Assembly: GCA_009773515.1 (NCBI GenBank)
Contig: WSXX01000007.1
Location: 62,001-126,000 of the forward strand
DNA length: 64,000 bases
Origin: Bacteroidota bacterium
GTDB taxonomy: Bacteria > Bacteroidota > Bacteroidia > Bacteroidales > Lentimicrobiaceae
Direction of reading: 5' to 3'
Shown here: positions 52,518-61,166 of the stretch, piece by piece
Position numbering within the stretch: the first letter of the stretch is position 1
How the letters are laid out: every line of letters starts with the position of its first letter
The notes under the pieces: generated by a model
Database searches by the model: none
Told to the model about the DNA's origin: nothing
What the model saw: only the letters and a program-made list of their open reading frames with translations
Program-made: the position numbers and the translations under genes

Positions 52518-53132
52518 ATGATTATAGGTAACCCCATCATCATTCAATGCCCTGTATGCAATACGAATTACACAAAAACCAGCATACTTTCCGGCAACAC
52601 ATTTGGCGGCCATTTCTGGAGCGATGGAAGTTTTTTCGCTCCTATGTTACCCGATCAGGTAGTTTTTACCCGTTGCACAAAATGTAACTCCATTTTCAAT
52701 ATCAACAACGCACCAAACCACGAAGCCTTGAATTACGAGGATGCAGATGGGTTGCCTTCGGTTGAACACCTCACTAAAGAAGACTTGCTCAAGGCCATAG
52801 CTGAAAATGTTTTCATAAATAAGAACGAAGAACTTTACCTCCGGAAAAGGCTTTGGCAGAAAATGAATAACCATCCATGGAAAGATGAAATGCCTTCCAC
52901 ATTTGCTATTTCACCTGAATACCGGCAAAATGCCGAAGCATTGATCAATCTGCTGAATAAATCAAGCGAAGATGAAATGCTGATCATTGCAGAATTGCAT
53001 CGGAATCTCGGCAATTTTAACGAGTGCATTGTCCTGATTAACAAGCTGTTTGAGACCCGCACAGAAGAACGAATACTGCAGATTGAAAATGCCTGCAAAA
53101 AAAAGATTAACGGAACATTGCAGTATAAATAA
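52518..53132 (+). CDS. Zinc-ribbon protein of unknown function
   Basis: The 204-residue protein has a zinc-ribbon-like start with CPVCNTNY (about residues 11-18) and CTKCNSIF (about 53-60). The remainder (about 75-204) is helical, with TPR-like sequence near the end (ELHRNLGNFNECIVLINKLF). There is no signal peptide or membrane segment, so it is cytoplasmic. TACCTTTA about 20 bases upstream is a near match to the -7 box. I do not recognise a named family. Confidence 0.75.
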   Translation: MIIGNPIIIQCPVCNTNYTKTSILSGNTFGGHFWSDGSFFAPMLPDQVVFTRCTKCNSIFNINNAPNHEALNYEDADGLPSVEHLTKEDLLKAIAENVFINKNEELYLRKRLWQKMNNHPWKDEMPSTFAISPEYRQNAEALINLLNKSSEDEMLIIAELHRNLGNFNECIVLINKLFETRTEERILQIENACKKKINGTLQYK

Positions 53133-53178
53133 GCCCTTCAAATCGATTTATGATTTTTTTGCCTGTATTTTTATTTAT

Positions 53179-53186
53179 TATTTTTG
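53179..53186 (+). promoter_or_regulatory. -7 box of the ROK kinase gene
   Basis: TATTTTTG is an exact TAnnTTTG match 100 bases before the ATG. The leader then carries a perfect inverted repeat, CGTACTTT (53204-53211) and AAAGTACG (53221-53228), a possible operator or RNA hairpin. Confidence 0.5.
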
Positions 53187-53286
53187 TACTTTACCTTTCA
53201 TGTCGTACTTTCGCCAATGAAAAGTACGTGTATGTTTTACACTTAGGCACGGCCAAATATTTAAAATCTCCTAAAAATTAAAAATC

Positions 53287-54390
53287 ATGCGATACAATGA
53301 AGATAAACGTGTGGTAATGACCCTGGATGCAGGCGGAACCAACTTCGTATTCTCGGCCGTGCAGGCAGAGCAGGAAATTATTGATCCCATCAGTATTCCT
53401 GCCGAAGGTAATACCCTTGAGATTGTGCTGAACAAGATCATTCAGGGATTTAATGAAGTTAAGGCAAAACTTAACGTTACTCCGGTTGCCATCAGCTTTT
53501 GTTTTCCAGGACCTGCTGAATATGAACTTGGCATTATCGGCGACCTTGAAAATCTCCCCACTTTCCGCGGTGGAGTAGCTTTGGGCCCAATGCTCGAAGA
53601 AAAATTCGGTATTCCTGTTTTTATTAATAATGATGGCGATCTCTTTGCCTATGGCGAAGCTATTGCAGGCTTATTGCCCGAAATCAACAGCCGTATCAGT
53701 AGCAGCAAAAGCCCAAAAAATTATCAGAACTTGCTTGGAGTTACCTTTGGTACCGGTTACGGTGGCGGTATTGTGAGTCGCGGAGAACTTTTCCTTGGTG
53801 ACAACTCGGCTCAGGGCGAAATCAACCGCATGAGAAACAAGTTGCACACCAATGCCAGTGTAGAGGAAAATGTGAGCATCCGTGGCATAAAACGTATTTT
53901 TTGCCGCGAAACAAATCACGAATTTGACACATGTCCCGAACCACGCGAAATTTTTGAAATCGGAATGGGCTTACGCGAAGGCAACAAACAAGCTGCAACT
54001 ACTGCATTTCACCGTATGGCTGAAGTAGCCGGAGATTCTATTGCAAACGCAATAACTATGATTGACGGACTTGTGGTTATTGGTGGCGGACTTGCAGGTG
54101 CGCATCCATTGTTCCTTCAGCGCCTGGTTGATGAAATGAACAGCAATTTTACCACCATTGTTGGCACCGCACTCGATCGCATGGAAATCAAGGCTTTCAA
54201 CCTTGAGGATGAAGCTGAATTTCAGAAGTTTTACGAAGGCGATACCCGCGAAATCAGGATTCCTTTCAGCACCCGACGCATACAATATGACCCGATGAAA
54301 AGAATCGGCGTTGGTATAAGCAGACTCGGAACTTCAAAAGCTGTATCAGTGGGCGCTTATGCTTTTGCATTGCACAAACTGGATAGCTGA
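53287..54390 (+). CDS. ROK-family sugar kinase (glucokinase-like)
   Basis: The 367-residue protein is an ROK kinase. It has the ATP-binding start TLDAGGTNFVFSAV (residues 12-25), PVFINNDGDLFAYGE with the catalytic Asp, TFGTGYGGGIVSRGELFLGDNSAQGE and VVIGGGLAGAHPLF. The classical ROK zinc-binding CxCGxxGCxE motif is not obvious; cysteines occur instead in IFCRETNHEFDTCPEP, which may be a variant. It has no DNA-binding N-terminus, so it is an enzyme rather than a repressor. Phosphorylation of glucose or N-acetyl sugars is likely but not specified by sequence. A terminator follows its stop. Confidence 0.88.
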   Translation: MRYNEDKRVVMTLDAGGTNFVFSAVQAEQEIIDPISIPAEGNTLEIVLNKIIQGFNEVKAKLNVTPVAISFCFPGPAEYELGIIGDLENLPTFRGGVALGPMLEEKFGIPVFINNDGDLFAYGEAIAGLLPEINSRISSSKSPKNYQNLLGVTFGTGYGGGIVSRGELFLGDNSAQGEINRMRNKLHTNASVEENVSIRGIKRIFCRETNHEFDTCPEPREIFEIGMGLREGNKQAATTAFHRMAEVAGDSIANAITMIDGLVVIGGGLAGAHPLFLQRLVDEMNSNFTTIVGTALDRMEIKAFNLEDEAEFQKFYEGDTREIRIPFSTRRIQYDPMKRIGVGISRLGTSKAVSVGAYAFALHKLDS

Positions 54391-54420
54391 AACTTGCTCA
54401 TAAATTTTTAATAAAATTGA

Positions 54421-54455
54421 AAATCCTGGCTTTACAAATGGCCGGGATTTTTTTA
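54421..54455 (+). terminator. Terminator after the ROK kinase
   Basis: AAATCCTGGC and GCCGGGATTT pair (with one G-U) around a short loop and are followed by TTTTT. Confidence 0.8.
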
Positions 54456-54610
54456 TGGCTGTGAAATGCCATAAGACTCAGGAAATAATAAGAGTATGGC
54501 AGGGTTTATGGGAGTCAGTTCCTTACTCAGATATCAAAAATTACTTAAGAGAATGTTTGCATCCGGAGAATCAGTGCAAAATTAGTATTGCAAGCATTTG
54601 ATCTGCCCTG

Positions 54611-54667
54611 ACTGCATATCGATACATATATCAATATGCAGGTGAACGCAAATTATTTGTATCTTTG
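54611..54667 (+). promoter_or_regulatory. Inverted repeat and -7 box of the cold-shock gene
   Basis: CTGCATATCGAT and ATCAATATGCAG (54612-54641) are inverted repeats with one mismatch. TATCTTTG at 54660-54667 matches TAnnTTTG exactly. The inverted repeat overlaps where the -33 element would be, suggesting an operator. The leader to the ATG is about 100 bases long. Confidence 0.55.
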
Positions 54668-54771
54668 CAGCATCACAGTTTTGTTGAAAACATTGACTCT
54701 TCTTTTCAATCTGATTTCTGCAGAACTAATTATTCACCTCTGATTGCAGTAAATCAACCTAAACCCCTTTC

Positions 54772-55230
54772 ATGGCAAGATCACAACAAACCTGGAACAA
54801 AATCGAGAACGAGAAAAAAAAGCAAAAAAAGAAGAAAGATAAAGCGGCGAAAAAGCTCGAAAGATCAACCAATACCTCCGATGGCAACAGTCTCGACGAC
54901 ATGATGGCCTACGTTGATGAGTATGGTCGCATCACCGATACACCACCTGATCCTACTGCTAAAAAAATCGTTATTAAAGTCGAAGACATTGAAGTTGGTG
55001 TAAGAAAAAAAGAAGACATGGATCCTGTTGATGAATTCAGAACAGGCATTGTGACTTTCTTTAACGATTCAAAAGGATTTGGTTTTATTAAGGATCTCCT
55101 TACCGGCGATAGTATATTTGTTCACATAAAAGAGCTGGCAGAACCTATTAAAGAAAACAATAAAGTTACTTTCAAAATTGAAAGAGGCCCTAAAGGTTTG
55201 AGTGCATTCGAAGTTAAAGTTGTCAGATAA
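54772..55230 (+). CDS. Cold-shock-domain RNA-binding protein with basic N-terminal tail
   Basis: The 152-residue protein carries a cold-shock domain at its C-terminus (about residues 88-152), with GIVTFFNDSKGFGFIKD (RNP1), DSIFVHIKEL (RNP2) and VTFKIERGPKGLSAFEV. The first ~35 residues are very lysine-rich (KKKQKKKKDKAAKK) and a linker rich in Asp and Pro follows. This extended form is typical of Bacteroidota and acts as an RNA chaperone. The ~100-base leader resembles those of cold-regulated mRNAs, so control by leader structure is plausible. Confidence 0.93.
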   Translation: MARSQQTWNKIENEKKKQKKKKDKAAKKLERSTNTSDGNSLDDMMAYVDEYGRITDTPPDPTAKKIVIKVEDIEVGVRKKEDMDPVDEFRTGIVTFFNDSKGFGFIKDLLTGDSIFVHIKELAEPIKENNKVTFKIERGPKGLSAFEVKVVR

Positions 55231-55287
55231 ACCAGTTTCTGATTTTCAGATTTCCAGACTGTTAAAAATCTCAGTCAATATATCATA

Positions 55288-55322
55288 CTGCAAGGCCATC
55301 GCTTTGCAGTTTTTGTTTTTTA
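55288..55322 (+). terminator. Terminator after the cold-shock gene
   Basis: ACTGCAA and TTGCAGT form the stem and are followed by TTTTGTTTTTT. Confidence 0.8.
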
Positions 55323-55401
55323 GAGTTGACCCAATTGATTTGATAGCGAATCTTATAAGCTTTTCTTAGAATATTATAAATCATATTCATTCAATAGTCC
55401 G

Positions 55402-55409
55402 TTATTTTG
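55402..55409 (+). promoter_or_regulatory. Probable -7 box of the PqqD/ATP-grasp operon
   Basis: TTATTTTG differs from TAnnTTTG in one base and lies 35-41 bases before the two candidate starts of the PqqD-like gene. Confidence 0.4.
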
Positions 55410-55443
55410 CATGTACAATAATCCATAAAGGATTTAAAAATTC

Positions 55444-55698
55444 ATGATTATGAAAATAAACCACAACCTGGCTGTCAGCGAATCCGGATTTCTTTTCAAC
55501 CCGGGTTCAGGTGAGTCATTTACCGTAAATCCCATTGGTGCAGAAATCATTGCTATGCTCAGAAGCGGGAAAAGCAGGGCAGAAATCATCGATTCAATTA
55601 CTCAGCTTTATCAGGTGGACCGCAATAGTTTTGAAAAAGATCTGCAGGACTTCAACGGGATTCTGAAAACTTACAACCTTTTGGAAAAAGATGAGTAA
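55444..55698 (+). CDS. PqqD-family peptide-binding protein
   Basis: The 84-residue protein has the PqqD fold pattern: an initial strand pair (HNLAVSESGFLFNPGSGESFTVNPIGAEIIAML) followed by helices (SRAEIIDSITQLYQVDRNSFEKDLQDFNGIL). PqqD-like RRE domains bind precursor peptides and deliver them to modifying enzymes in RiPP pathways. A second ATG at 55450 is an alternative start. Its 3' end overlaps the ATP-grasp gene by 8 bases. No radical SAM protein and no obvious precursor peptide gene lies nearby, so the substrate it presents, if any, is unknown. Confidence 0.88.
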   Translation: MIMKINHNLAVSESGFLFNPGSGESFTVNPIGAEIIAMLRSGKSRAEIIDSITQLYQVDRNSFEKDLQDFNGILKTYNLLEKDE

Positions 55699-56737
55699 GC
55701 CCATTTATACCATTGCTGTTACGGGGCTCAATGCCATTGACAGCCCGGGCCCCGGAGTTGCTGTTATCAGAGGCTTAAGGGAAGCTGCTTCATTTGATGT
55801 ACGTATTGTTGGTCTGGCTTATGAATCGCTGGAACCCGGCATATATATGCATGAATTGGTTGACATTACTTATTTGATTCCCTATCCCACTGCCGGTGTT
55901 GATGTTTTGCTGGATCGTTTGACATACATCCACAGCCGCGAAAAAATTGACATTATCATACCCAACTTCGATGCTGAGCTTTATTCATTTATGAAACTTG
56001 AAGCCAAGCTCCGCGATTCAGGCATTCACATGTTTTTACCTACATTTCAGCAGTTTGAAGAGCGGCACAAGGTAAATCTTTCTGCTTTTGGCGAAAGATA
56101 CGGTATAGATGTACCCGAAGGAATATCCATCAGCGATTCATCTGAAATTCATAAACATGCAGATAAACTGGATTTCCCTATGATGATAAAGGGAAAATGG
56201 TATGATGCATATGTTGCTTACAACATCGAACAAGCGCGAACCTATTTCAATAAAATTGCTGCCAAATGGGGTTTGCCGGTTATTCTTCAGAAGTTTGTTC
56301 ATGGAACCGAATACAATGTTACCGGACTTGGCGATGGAGAAGGAAACGTAATAGCCGCTGTTCCAATGCGCAAACAATTTATCACCGATAAGGGCAAAGC
56401 ATGGGCGGGCATAAGCATTGATGATAAAAAACTGCTTGATCTGACAACCCGCTTTGTGGGTGCTACAAAATGGCGCGGCGGATTTGAACTTGAAATGATG
56501 AAACTGAGTGATGGCAGGTATTTTCTGATGGAAATCAATCCCAGAATTCCAGCATGGGTATATCTTGCAGTCGGTGTCGGGCAAAACATACCCGAAGCAT
56601 TGGCACTGCTGGCTTTGGGTCAAAAACCTGAACCATACAAAACATATGATGTCGGCAAACTTTTTATCCGTTATTCATGGGATATGATCGTTGACCGAAG
56701 CGAATTTGAGAATTTTTCAGTAAAGGGAGAACTTTAA
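55691..56737 (+). CDS. ATP-grasp ligase
   Basis: The 348-residue protein is a carboxylate-amine ligase of the ATP-grasp superfamily. The N-terminal pre-ATP-grasp part (about residues 1-110) has IIIPNFDAELYSF. The ATP-grasp domain has FPMMIKGKWYDAY (nucleotide-binding Lys), VILQKFVHGTEYNV and GGFELEMMKLSDGRYFLMEINPR with the metal-binding Glu and Asn. The closest layout is the carbamoyl-phosphate-synthase-like ATP-grasp group. It overlaps the PqqD gene upstream and lies 15 bases before the PLP-enzyme gene. Together they could join an amino acid, possibly a product of the decarboxylase, to a peptide or small molecule; that is inference. Confidence 0.88.
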   Translation: MSKPIYTIAVTGLNAIDSPGPGVAVIRGLREAASFDVRIVGLAYESLEPGIYMHELVDITYLIPYPTAGVDVLLDRLTYIHSREKIDIIIPNFDAELYSFMKLEAKLRDSGIHMFLPTFQQFEERHKVNLSAFGERYGIDVPEGISISDSSEIHKHADKLDFPMMIKGKWYDAYVAYNIEQARTYFNKIAAKWGLPVILQKFVHGTEYNVTGLGDGEGNVIAAVPMRKQFITDKGKAWAGISIDDKKLLDLTTRFVGATKWRGGFELEMMKLSDGRYFLMEINPRIPAWVYLAVGVGQNIPEALALLALGQKPEPYKTYDVGKLFIRYSWDMIVDRSEFENFSVKGEL

Positions 56738-56752
56738 ATAATACAAAAAATC

Positions 56753-58108
56753 ATGGAAAAGAAACATTATGAACGTCCGCATATTGTAAGGCTTGATGCC
56801 GGAATGCCTTCTAAAGCAGGCATAAGAAGCGAACAACTGCCAACAACTCATATTGACGGTATTGCTGTTACTGAACTTATTGAAAAATACGGATCTCCCC
56901 TTTTTGTGCTTTCCGAAAAAACCATAAGATCGGTTTATCAAAAAGCATACAAGGCTTTTTCTACCCGATATCCTAAAGTGCAGTTTGCCTGGTCTTATAA
57001 AACCAATTACCTTTCTGCCGTTTGCAATATATTTCATCAGGAAGGATCGTGGGCCGAAGTGGTTTCGGGATTTGAATATGAGAAAGCCATAGGCAATGGT
57101 GTAGATCCGAAAAAAATCATCTTCAACGGGCCTGCCAAAACATGGGACGAACTGGTTCTTGCCACCGAAAACAGCTCCCTGATTCATATCGATCACCTTG
57201 ATGAGCTCTACATGCTTATTGAAGTAGCAGAAACTACCTCTCAAAAGCCAAGGGTAGCTATCAGGGTGAATATGGATACCGGAATTTATCCCATGTGGGA
57301 CAGGTTTGGATTTAATTATGAAAACGGACAAGCCTGGGATGCTCTGAATAAGATAATGCATTCGGGCAAACTTGAACTGATGGGGCTTCATACGCATATC
57401 GGAACTTTTATAATGAGTGCCAATGCTTATGCTGTTGCTGCTTCAAAACTTGCCGAACTTGCACGTTCGCTTCAGCAGAAATTCAATCATCAACTCAAAT
57501 ATATCGACCTTGGAGGAGGATTTGCATCAAAAAATACCCTTAAAGGATCTTACCTTCCGGGAAGCGATACCAACCCATCGTTTAACGAGTATGCCGAAGC
57601 AATAAGCAGTGCTTTGATAAACAGCCACTTTACACCAGGAGAACTGCCTCTGCTTATTCTGGAAACAGGAAGGGCATTGATTGATGAAGCCGGATATATT
57701 CTTTCTACGGTCATAGCCAACAAACGTATGTCAACCGGTCGAAGGGCAACCATAATTGATGCCGGTGTCAGTCTGCTGTTTACTTCTTTCTGGTATCAGC
57801 ATCAGGTTTCGGTAGCGCAGGGCACATCTCAATACCGCGAGGATACCTCTCTTTACGGACCGCTGTGCATGAATATTGATTGTATCCGCGAAAGTATAAA
57901 CCTGCCGCTGCTCAATGTAAATGATCATGTGGTGATTCATCAAACCGGTGCTTATAACCTGACACAGTGGATGCAGTTTATACATCTCAGACCAAATGTT
58001 GTGCTGATAGATGAAAAGGGCGAGGTTCATATTGTAAGAGAAAAGGAAAAACTTTCAGATGTTAACGGTCCTGAACTCCTGCCTGAGCATCTGGCAAAAA
58101 TAAATTAG
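56753..58108 (+). CDS. PLP-dependent decarboxylase (diaminopimelate/ornithine decarboxylase fold)
   Basis: The 451-residue protein belongs to the fold-III PLP decarboxylases. GSPLFVLSEKTIR opens the barrel, AWSYKTNY carries the PLP lysine, GLHTHIGTFI and DLGGGFASKN hold phosphate-binding residues, LILETGRALIDEAGYIL follows, and YGPLCMNIDCI contains the conserved Cys/Asp pair at the dimer interface, with GAYNLTQW near the end. It is longer at the N-terminus than LysA by ~30 residues. As it is encoded with PqqD and ATP-grasp genes rather than lysine genes, it probably decarboxylates or epimerises a pathway-specific amino acid. Substrate unknown. Confidence 0.9.
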   Translation: MEKKHYERPHIVRLDAGMPSKAGIRSEQLPTTHIDGIAVTELIEKYGSPLFVLSEKTIRSVYQKAYKAFSTRYPKVQFAWSYKTNYLSAVCNIFHQEGSWAEVVSGFEYEKAIGNGVDPKKIIFNGPAKTWDELVLATENSSLIHIDHLDELYMLIEVAETTSQKPRVAIRVNMDTGIYPMWDRFGFNYENGQAWDALNKIMHSGKLELMGLHTHIGTFIMSANAYAVAASKLAELARSLQQKFNHQLKYIDLGGGFASKNTLKGSYLPGSDTNPSFNEYAEAISSALINSHFTPGELPLLILETGRALIDEAGYILSTVIANKRMSTGRRATIIDAGVSLLFTSFWYQHQVSVAQGTSQYREDTSLYGPLCMNIDCIRESINLPLLNVNDHVVIHQTGAYNLTQWMQFIHLRPNVVLIDEKGEVHIVREKEKLSDVNGPELLPEHLAKIN

Positions 58109-58362
58109 ACCACACATCTGATTATTCTTACTATCTGAATAACAGCGATTTGTGAATATGTTTTGAAAAAATGAAGCAATTAGCATAAAATACTGTAATT
58201 GCTTCCTCAAAGTATTTGGATTTTGAATGTTAAAATTTCATACTTTTATGATCTCAATCAGGGCTGAATTCAAACCTTTTGCCAATAAAAGCGGGTTTTC
58301 ATAAACAAAACCATTGGCTCTGTGTTTTCGTTAGATTGAACGGTCAATAAACATAAGGCTTG
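58109..58362. other. Intergenic region before the ECF operon
   Basis: No gene is seen. GAAGCAATTA and TAATTGCTTC (about 58172-58204) form a perfect 10-bp stem. The T-run is on the minus-strand side, so as a terminator for the plus-strand operon it would be atypical. Confidence 0.5.
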
Positions 58363-58938
58363 ATGATACATTTTTCCGACAGAGCGATAGTGGAAGGGCT
58401 CAAGCTTAACAGCGACTATATCATCAAGCATGTTTACCAGGAATTTTTTCCCACCATCAGATATCTCATAAAGAAGAATACGGGCAACGATGAGGATGCC
58501 GAAGACATTTTTCAGGAATCGCTGATTGTTGTTTTAAAAAATGTACAGAAGGAGGAATTTTACCTGACCTGCTCATTTCTTACCTATATGTATTCAATAA
58601 GCAGAAATCTGTGGATGCAAAGGCTAAAGATAAAAAGAAAAGGAGCCATCAATTTCGATCTTATTGAACAGTTCTTTAACATTCCTGAAACATCATCAGC
58701 TGAAACTGCTGAAGCAGAGCAGACCAAATACCGCATTTACCGTGAGCACTTTAATGCCATGGAAAAGGATTGTCAACGCATTTTACTGCTTTCTCTTCAG
58801 AAATTTTCATCAAAGGATATCGCCGATACAATGGGTTATGGTTCTGAAAATTACGCCAAAACCAAAAAGTACAACTGTAAGGAACGCTTGAAAAAGGCCA
58901 TTATGAGCGATCCCCGGATGAAAGATTTTGTTGATTAG
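58363..58938 (+). CDS. ECF-type RNA polymerase sigma factor
   Basis: The 191-residue protein has the sigma-70 region 2 pattern (about residues 25-95): FFPTIRYLIKKNTGNDEDAEDIFQESLIVVLKN and FLTYMYSISRNLWMQRLKI. Region 4 follows (about 130-180), with DCQRILLLSLQKFSSKDIADTMGYGSENYAKTKKYNCKERL as its helix-turn-helix. The ATG at 58363 is preferred to the TTG just before it. No anti-sigma gene is adjacent. The next gene starts 35 bases after its stop, so the sigma factor and the urea-transporter/M23 operon are probably co-transcribed and perhaps self-regulated. Confidence 0.92.
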   Translation: MIHFSDRAIVEGLKLNSDYIIKHVYQEFFPTIRYLIKKNTGNDEDAEDIFQESLIVVLKNVQKEEFYLTCSFLTYMYSISRNLWMQRLKIKRKGAINFDLIEQFFNIPETSSAETAEAEQTKYRIYREHFNAMEKDCQRILLLSLQKFSSKDIADTMGYGSENYAKTKKYNCKERLKKAIMSDPRMKDFVD

Positions 58939-58973
58939 TTTCCTAAACAAAACCCAGTACCAGGCTAAATAAT

Positions 58974-61166
58974 ATGCCAACCGCCATTTCAGTTCTAAAC
59001 CAGATTTTCCGCAGCACCCTGAACAGTTATACCATGGTTTTTTTCTCAAAAAACCGTTGGTTTGGCGCAATTCTTTTTGCTGTAACTTTTTTCGACCTTC
59101 ATGCCGGGGCTGCAGGATTTATCGCATTGGTAACTGCCAATGCTTTTGCCTGGGCACTGGGATTGAACCGGGCAAATATACTTTCAGGTTTTTATGGTTT
59201 CAATGCTTTACTTGTCGGATTGGGAATGGGAATCTCATTCCAGCCAATACCGCAATTTTATGTTCTTTTGGTTTCTGTTGCGCTTGCTACCCTGCTTCTA
59301 ACTCTTGCTTTTGAAGGTGTTCTGGGTAAATACGGACTTCCGTTTCTAACTTTTCCTTTTCTGCTTTCGTTATGGCTGGCAACGCTTGCCGCACGAAATT
59401 ACAGTTCATTGCTTCAAGGAGAAGGAGACATTTACACCATGAATGCCATTTATGAAAGAGGCGGTCCTGCGGTTGTGAATATTTACCAATGGTTTTCAGA
59501 TGTTGACTGGCCTGATTTCGTAAAAACTTATTTTAAGTCTCTTGGAGCCATATTTTTTCAGTATCACCTTTTTGCCGGGTTGCTTATTGCAGCAGGTCTC
59601 CTGATTTATTCACGGATTGCCTTTCTGCTTTCAATCCTTGGGTTTGCTTCTGCATGGGGGTTTTACCTGCTGATTGGCGCCAATATGAATGAGCTGAATT
59701 ATGGCTTTATCGGATTCAATCACATTCTTTCAGCCATAGCAATTGGTGGTTTTTTTATGGTGGCATCAAAATGGTCATTCATGTGGGTGATTCTGGTAAC
59801 ACCGATTATTTCTATTCTCACCGGAGGGTTCTCCGAATTGCTGAATACATTGCAGCTACCTGTTTATTCCCTCCCTTTTAATATTGTGGTATTGCTTTTC
59901 CTGTATGCCATGAAATTCAGAGAGCGCATGGTTTTAAAACCAGAAACAGTATTGATACAATACTACTCACCTGAAAAGAATCTCTATATTGGCCAAAACT
60001 CCCGGCAACGTTTTAAATACCGGGGATACCTGCCCGTAAACCTTCCGTTTTTTGGCACATGGACAGTAAATCAAGCCCATAATGGTGAGCACACGCATAA
60101 AGAAGAATGGCGTCATGCATGGGATTTTGTAATTACCGACGAAAATGGAAAAGAGTTTCATGGCGACGGCCTGGAAGCCGCAGATTATTATTGTTTCAAT
60201 AAACCGGTAATTGCACCTGCCGATGGCTGGATAGAAGAAGTTGTTAATAATGTGGATGACAATGCAATTGGCAATTCAAACCTGAACCAAAACTGGGGAA
60301 ATACCATTGTAATCAAACACAGCGAATGGCTTTATACCACAATCTGCCATCTAAAATCAGGAAGCATTAAAGTAACTCCGGGAACATGGGTAAACAAAGG
60401 ACAGGTTTTGGCTGCCTGCGGAAACTCCGGCCGGTCTCCATATCCACATCTCCACTTTCAGGTACAATCAACGCCTTATATCGGATCACCAACAATCAAT
60501 TATCCGGTTTCACAATTCATCAGCCATTCAGGCAAAACACAACTTAAATATTTCGAAGTTCCGGTTCTTGGTGAACAGGTCAGTAATGTTGTTCAGGAAC
60601 CTGCATTGGTAAAGGCTTTTCACTTTGTTCCCGGACAAATCATTGAGTTTGCTTGCAATACCGATGTTTCTTATTCCGGCAGCTGGAAAGTTGTGGTTGA
60701 TATCTATAAAAACCAATACCTCCAGGACCAGAAAACAGGGGCAAAGGCATATTTCTACATGGATGGTTCACTGTTCTTTTTCAACCATTACGAAGGTTCA
60801 CAAAAATGCATGTTGTATTACTTCTATCTTGCAGCCTTTAAAGTGCCTTTGGCGCAATATGAAGATATTAATATCAGTGATATTTTTCCGCCTTCTTCCT
60901 TTTCATCATCTCCGATAAGGGTATTACATGATTTTATAGCTCCTTTCCGGATATTTATAATTCCGGCTTATCAACTTAATTTCCACGAACTTACTGAAGA
61001 TCTGAGTGGAAACAGGGTGGTAGTGGCATCACGTTGCTACCTCAAAGTTGCCGGATTTAATAGTCTTGATTACAGGTTCATTATTGAAATTTCTTCAGAT
61101 AAATTGCAATCGTTTGGCATAACTTCAAAATCCTTTAATGCAAATATTACTTTCACAAAATCATGA
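58974..61166 (+). CDS. Urea-transporter-like membrane domain fused to an M23 peptidase domain
   Basis: The 730-residue protein has two parts. Residues ~20-320 form about ten membrane segments with urea-transporter (UT family) signatures: SGFYGFNALLVGLGMG, PFLTFPFLLSLWLATL, GFIGFNHILSAIAIGGF and LPVYSLPFNIVVLL. Residues ~385-515 form an M23/LytM-type domain with WRHAWDFV (first zinc His and Asp), APADGWIEEVV, GNTIVIKHSEW, HLKSGSIKVTPGTWVNKGQ and the second motif PHLHFQVQ. The first and second zinc motifs both appear intact, so activity is possible. The last ~200 residues are unrecognised. The stop overlaps the next start by 4 bases (ATGA). The fusion suggests a transporter whose gating or placement is tied to the cell wall; this is inference. 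Confidence 0.88.
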   Translation: MPTAISVLNQIFRSTLNSYTMVFFSKNRWFGAILFAVTFFDLHAGAAGFIALVTANAFAWALGLNRANILSGFYGFNALLVGLGMGISFQPIPQFYVLLVSVALATLLLTLAFEGVLGKYGLPFLTFPFLLSLWLATLAARNYSSLLQGEGDIYTMNAIYERGGPAVVNIYQWFSDVDWPDFVKTYFKSLGAIFFQYHLFAGLLIAAGLLIYSRIAFLLSILGFASAWGFYLLIGANMNELNYGFIGFNHILSAIAIGGFFMVASKWSFMWVILVTPIISILTGGFSELLNTLQLPVYSLPFNIVVLLFLYAMKFRERMVLKPETVLIQYYSPEKNLYIGQNSRQRFKYRGYLPVNLPFFGTWTVNQAHNGEHTHKEEWRHAWDFVITDENGKEFHGDGLEAADYYCFNKPVIAPADGWIEEVVNNVDDNAIGNSNLNQNWGNTIVIKHSEWLYTTICHLKSGSIKVTPGTWVNKGQVLAACGNSGRSPYPHLHFQVQSTPYIGSPTINYPVSQFISHSGKTQLKYFEVPVLGEQVSNVVQEPALVKAFHFVPGQIIEFACNTDVSYSGSWKVVVDIYKNQYLQDQKTGAKAYFYMDGSLFFFNHYEGSQKCMLYYFYLAAFKVPLAQYEDINISDIFPPSSFSSSPIRVLHDFIAPFRIFIIPAYQLNFHELTEDLSGNRVVVASRCYLKVAGFNSLDYRFIIEISSDKLQSFGITSKSFNANITFTKS

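Noticed and set aside
58172-58204. 10-bp hairpin after the PLP-decarboxylase operon as a terminator
   Set aside because: The T-run is on the wrong side for the plus strand, so I only note it as an inverted repeat.
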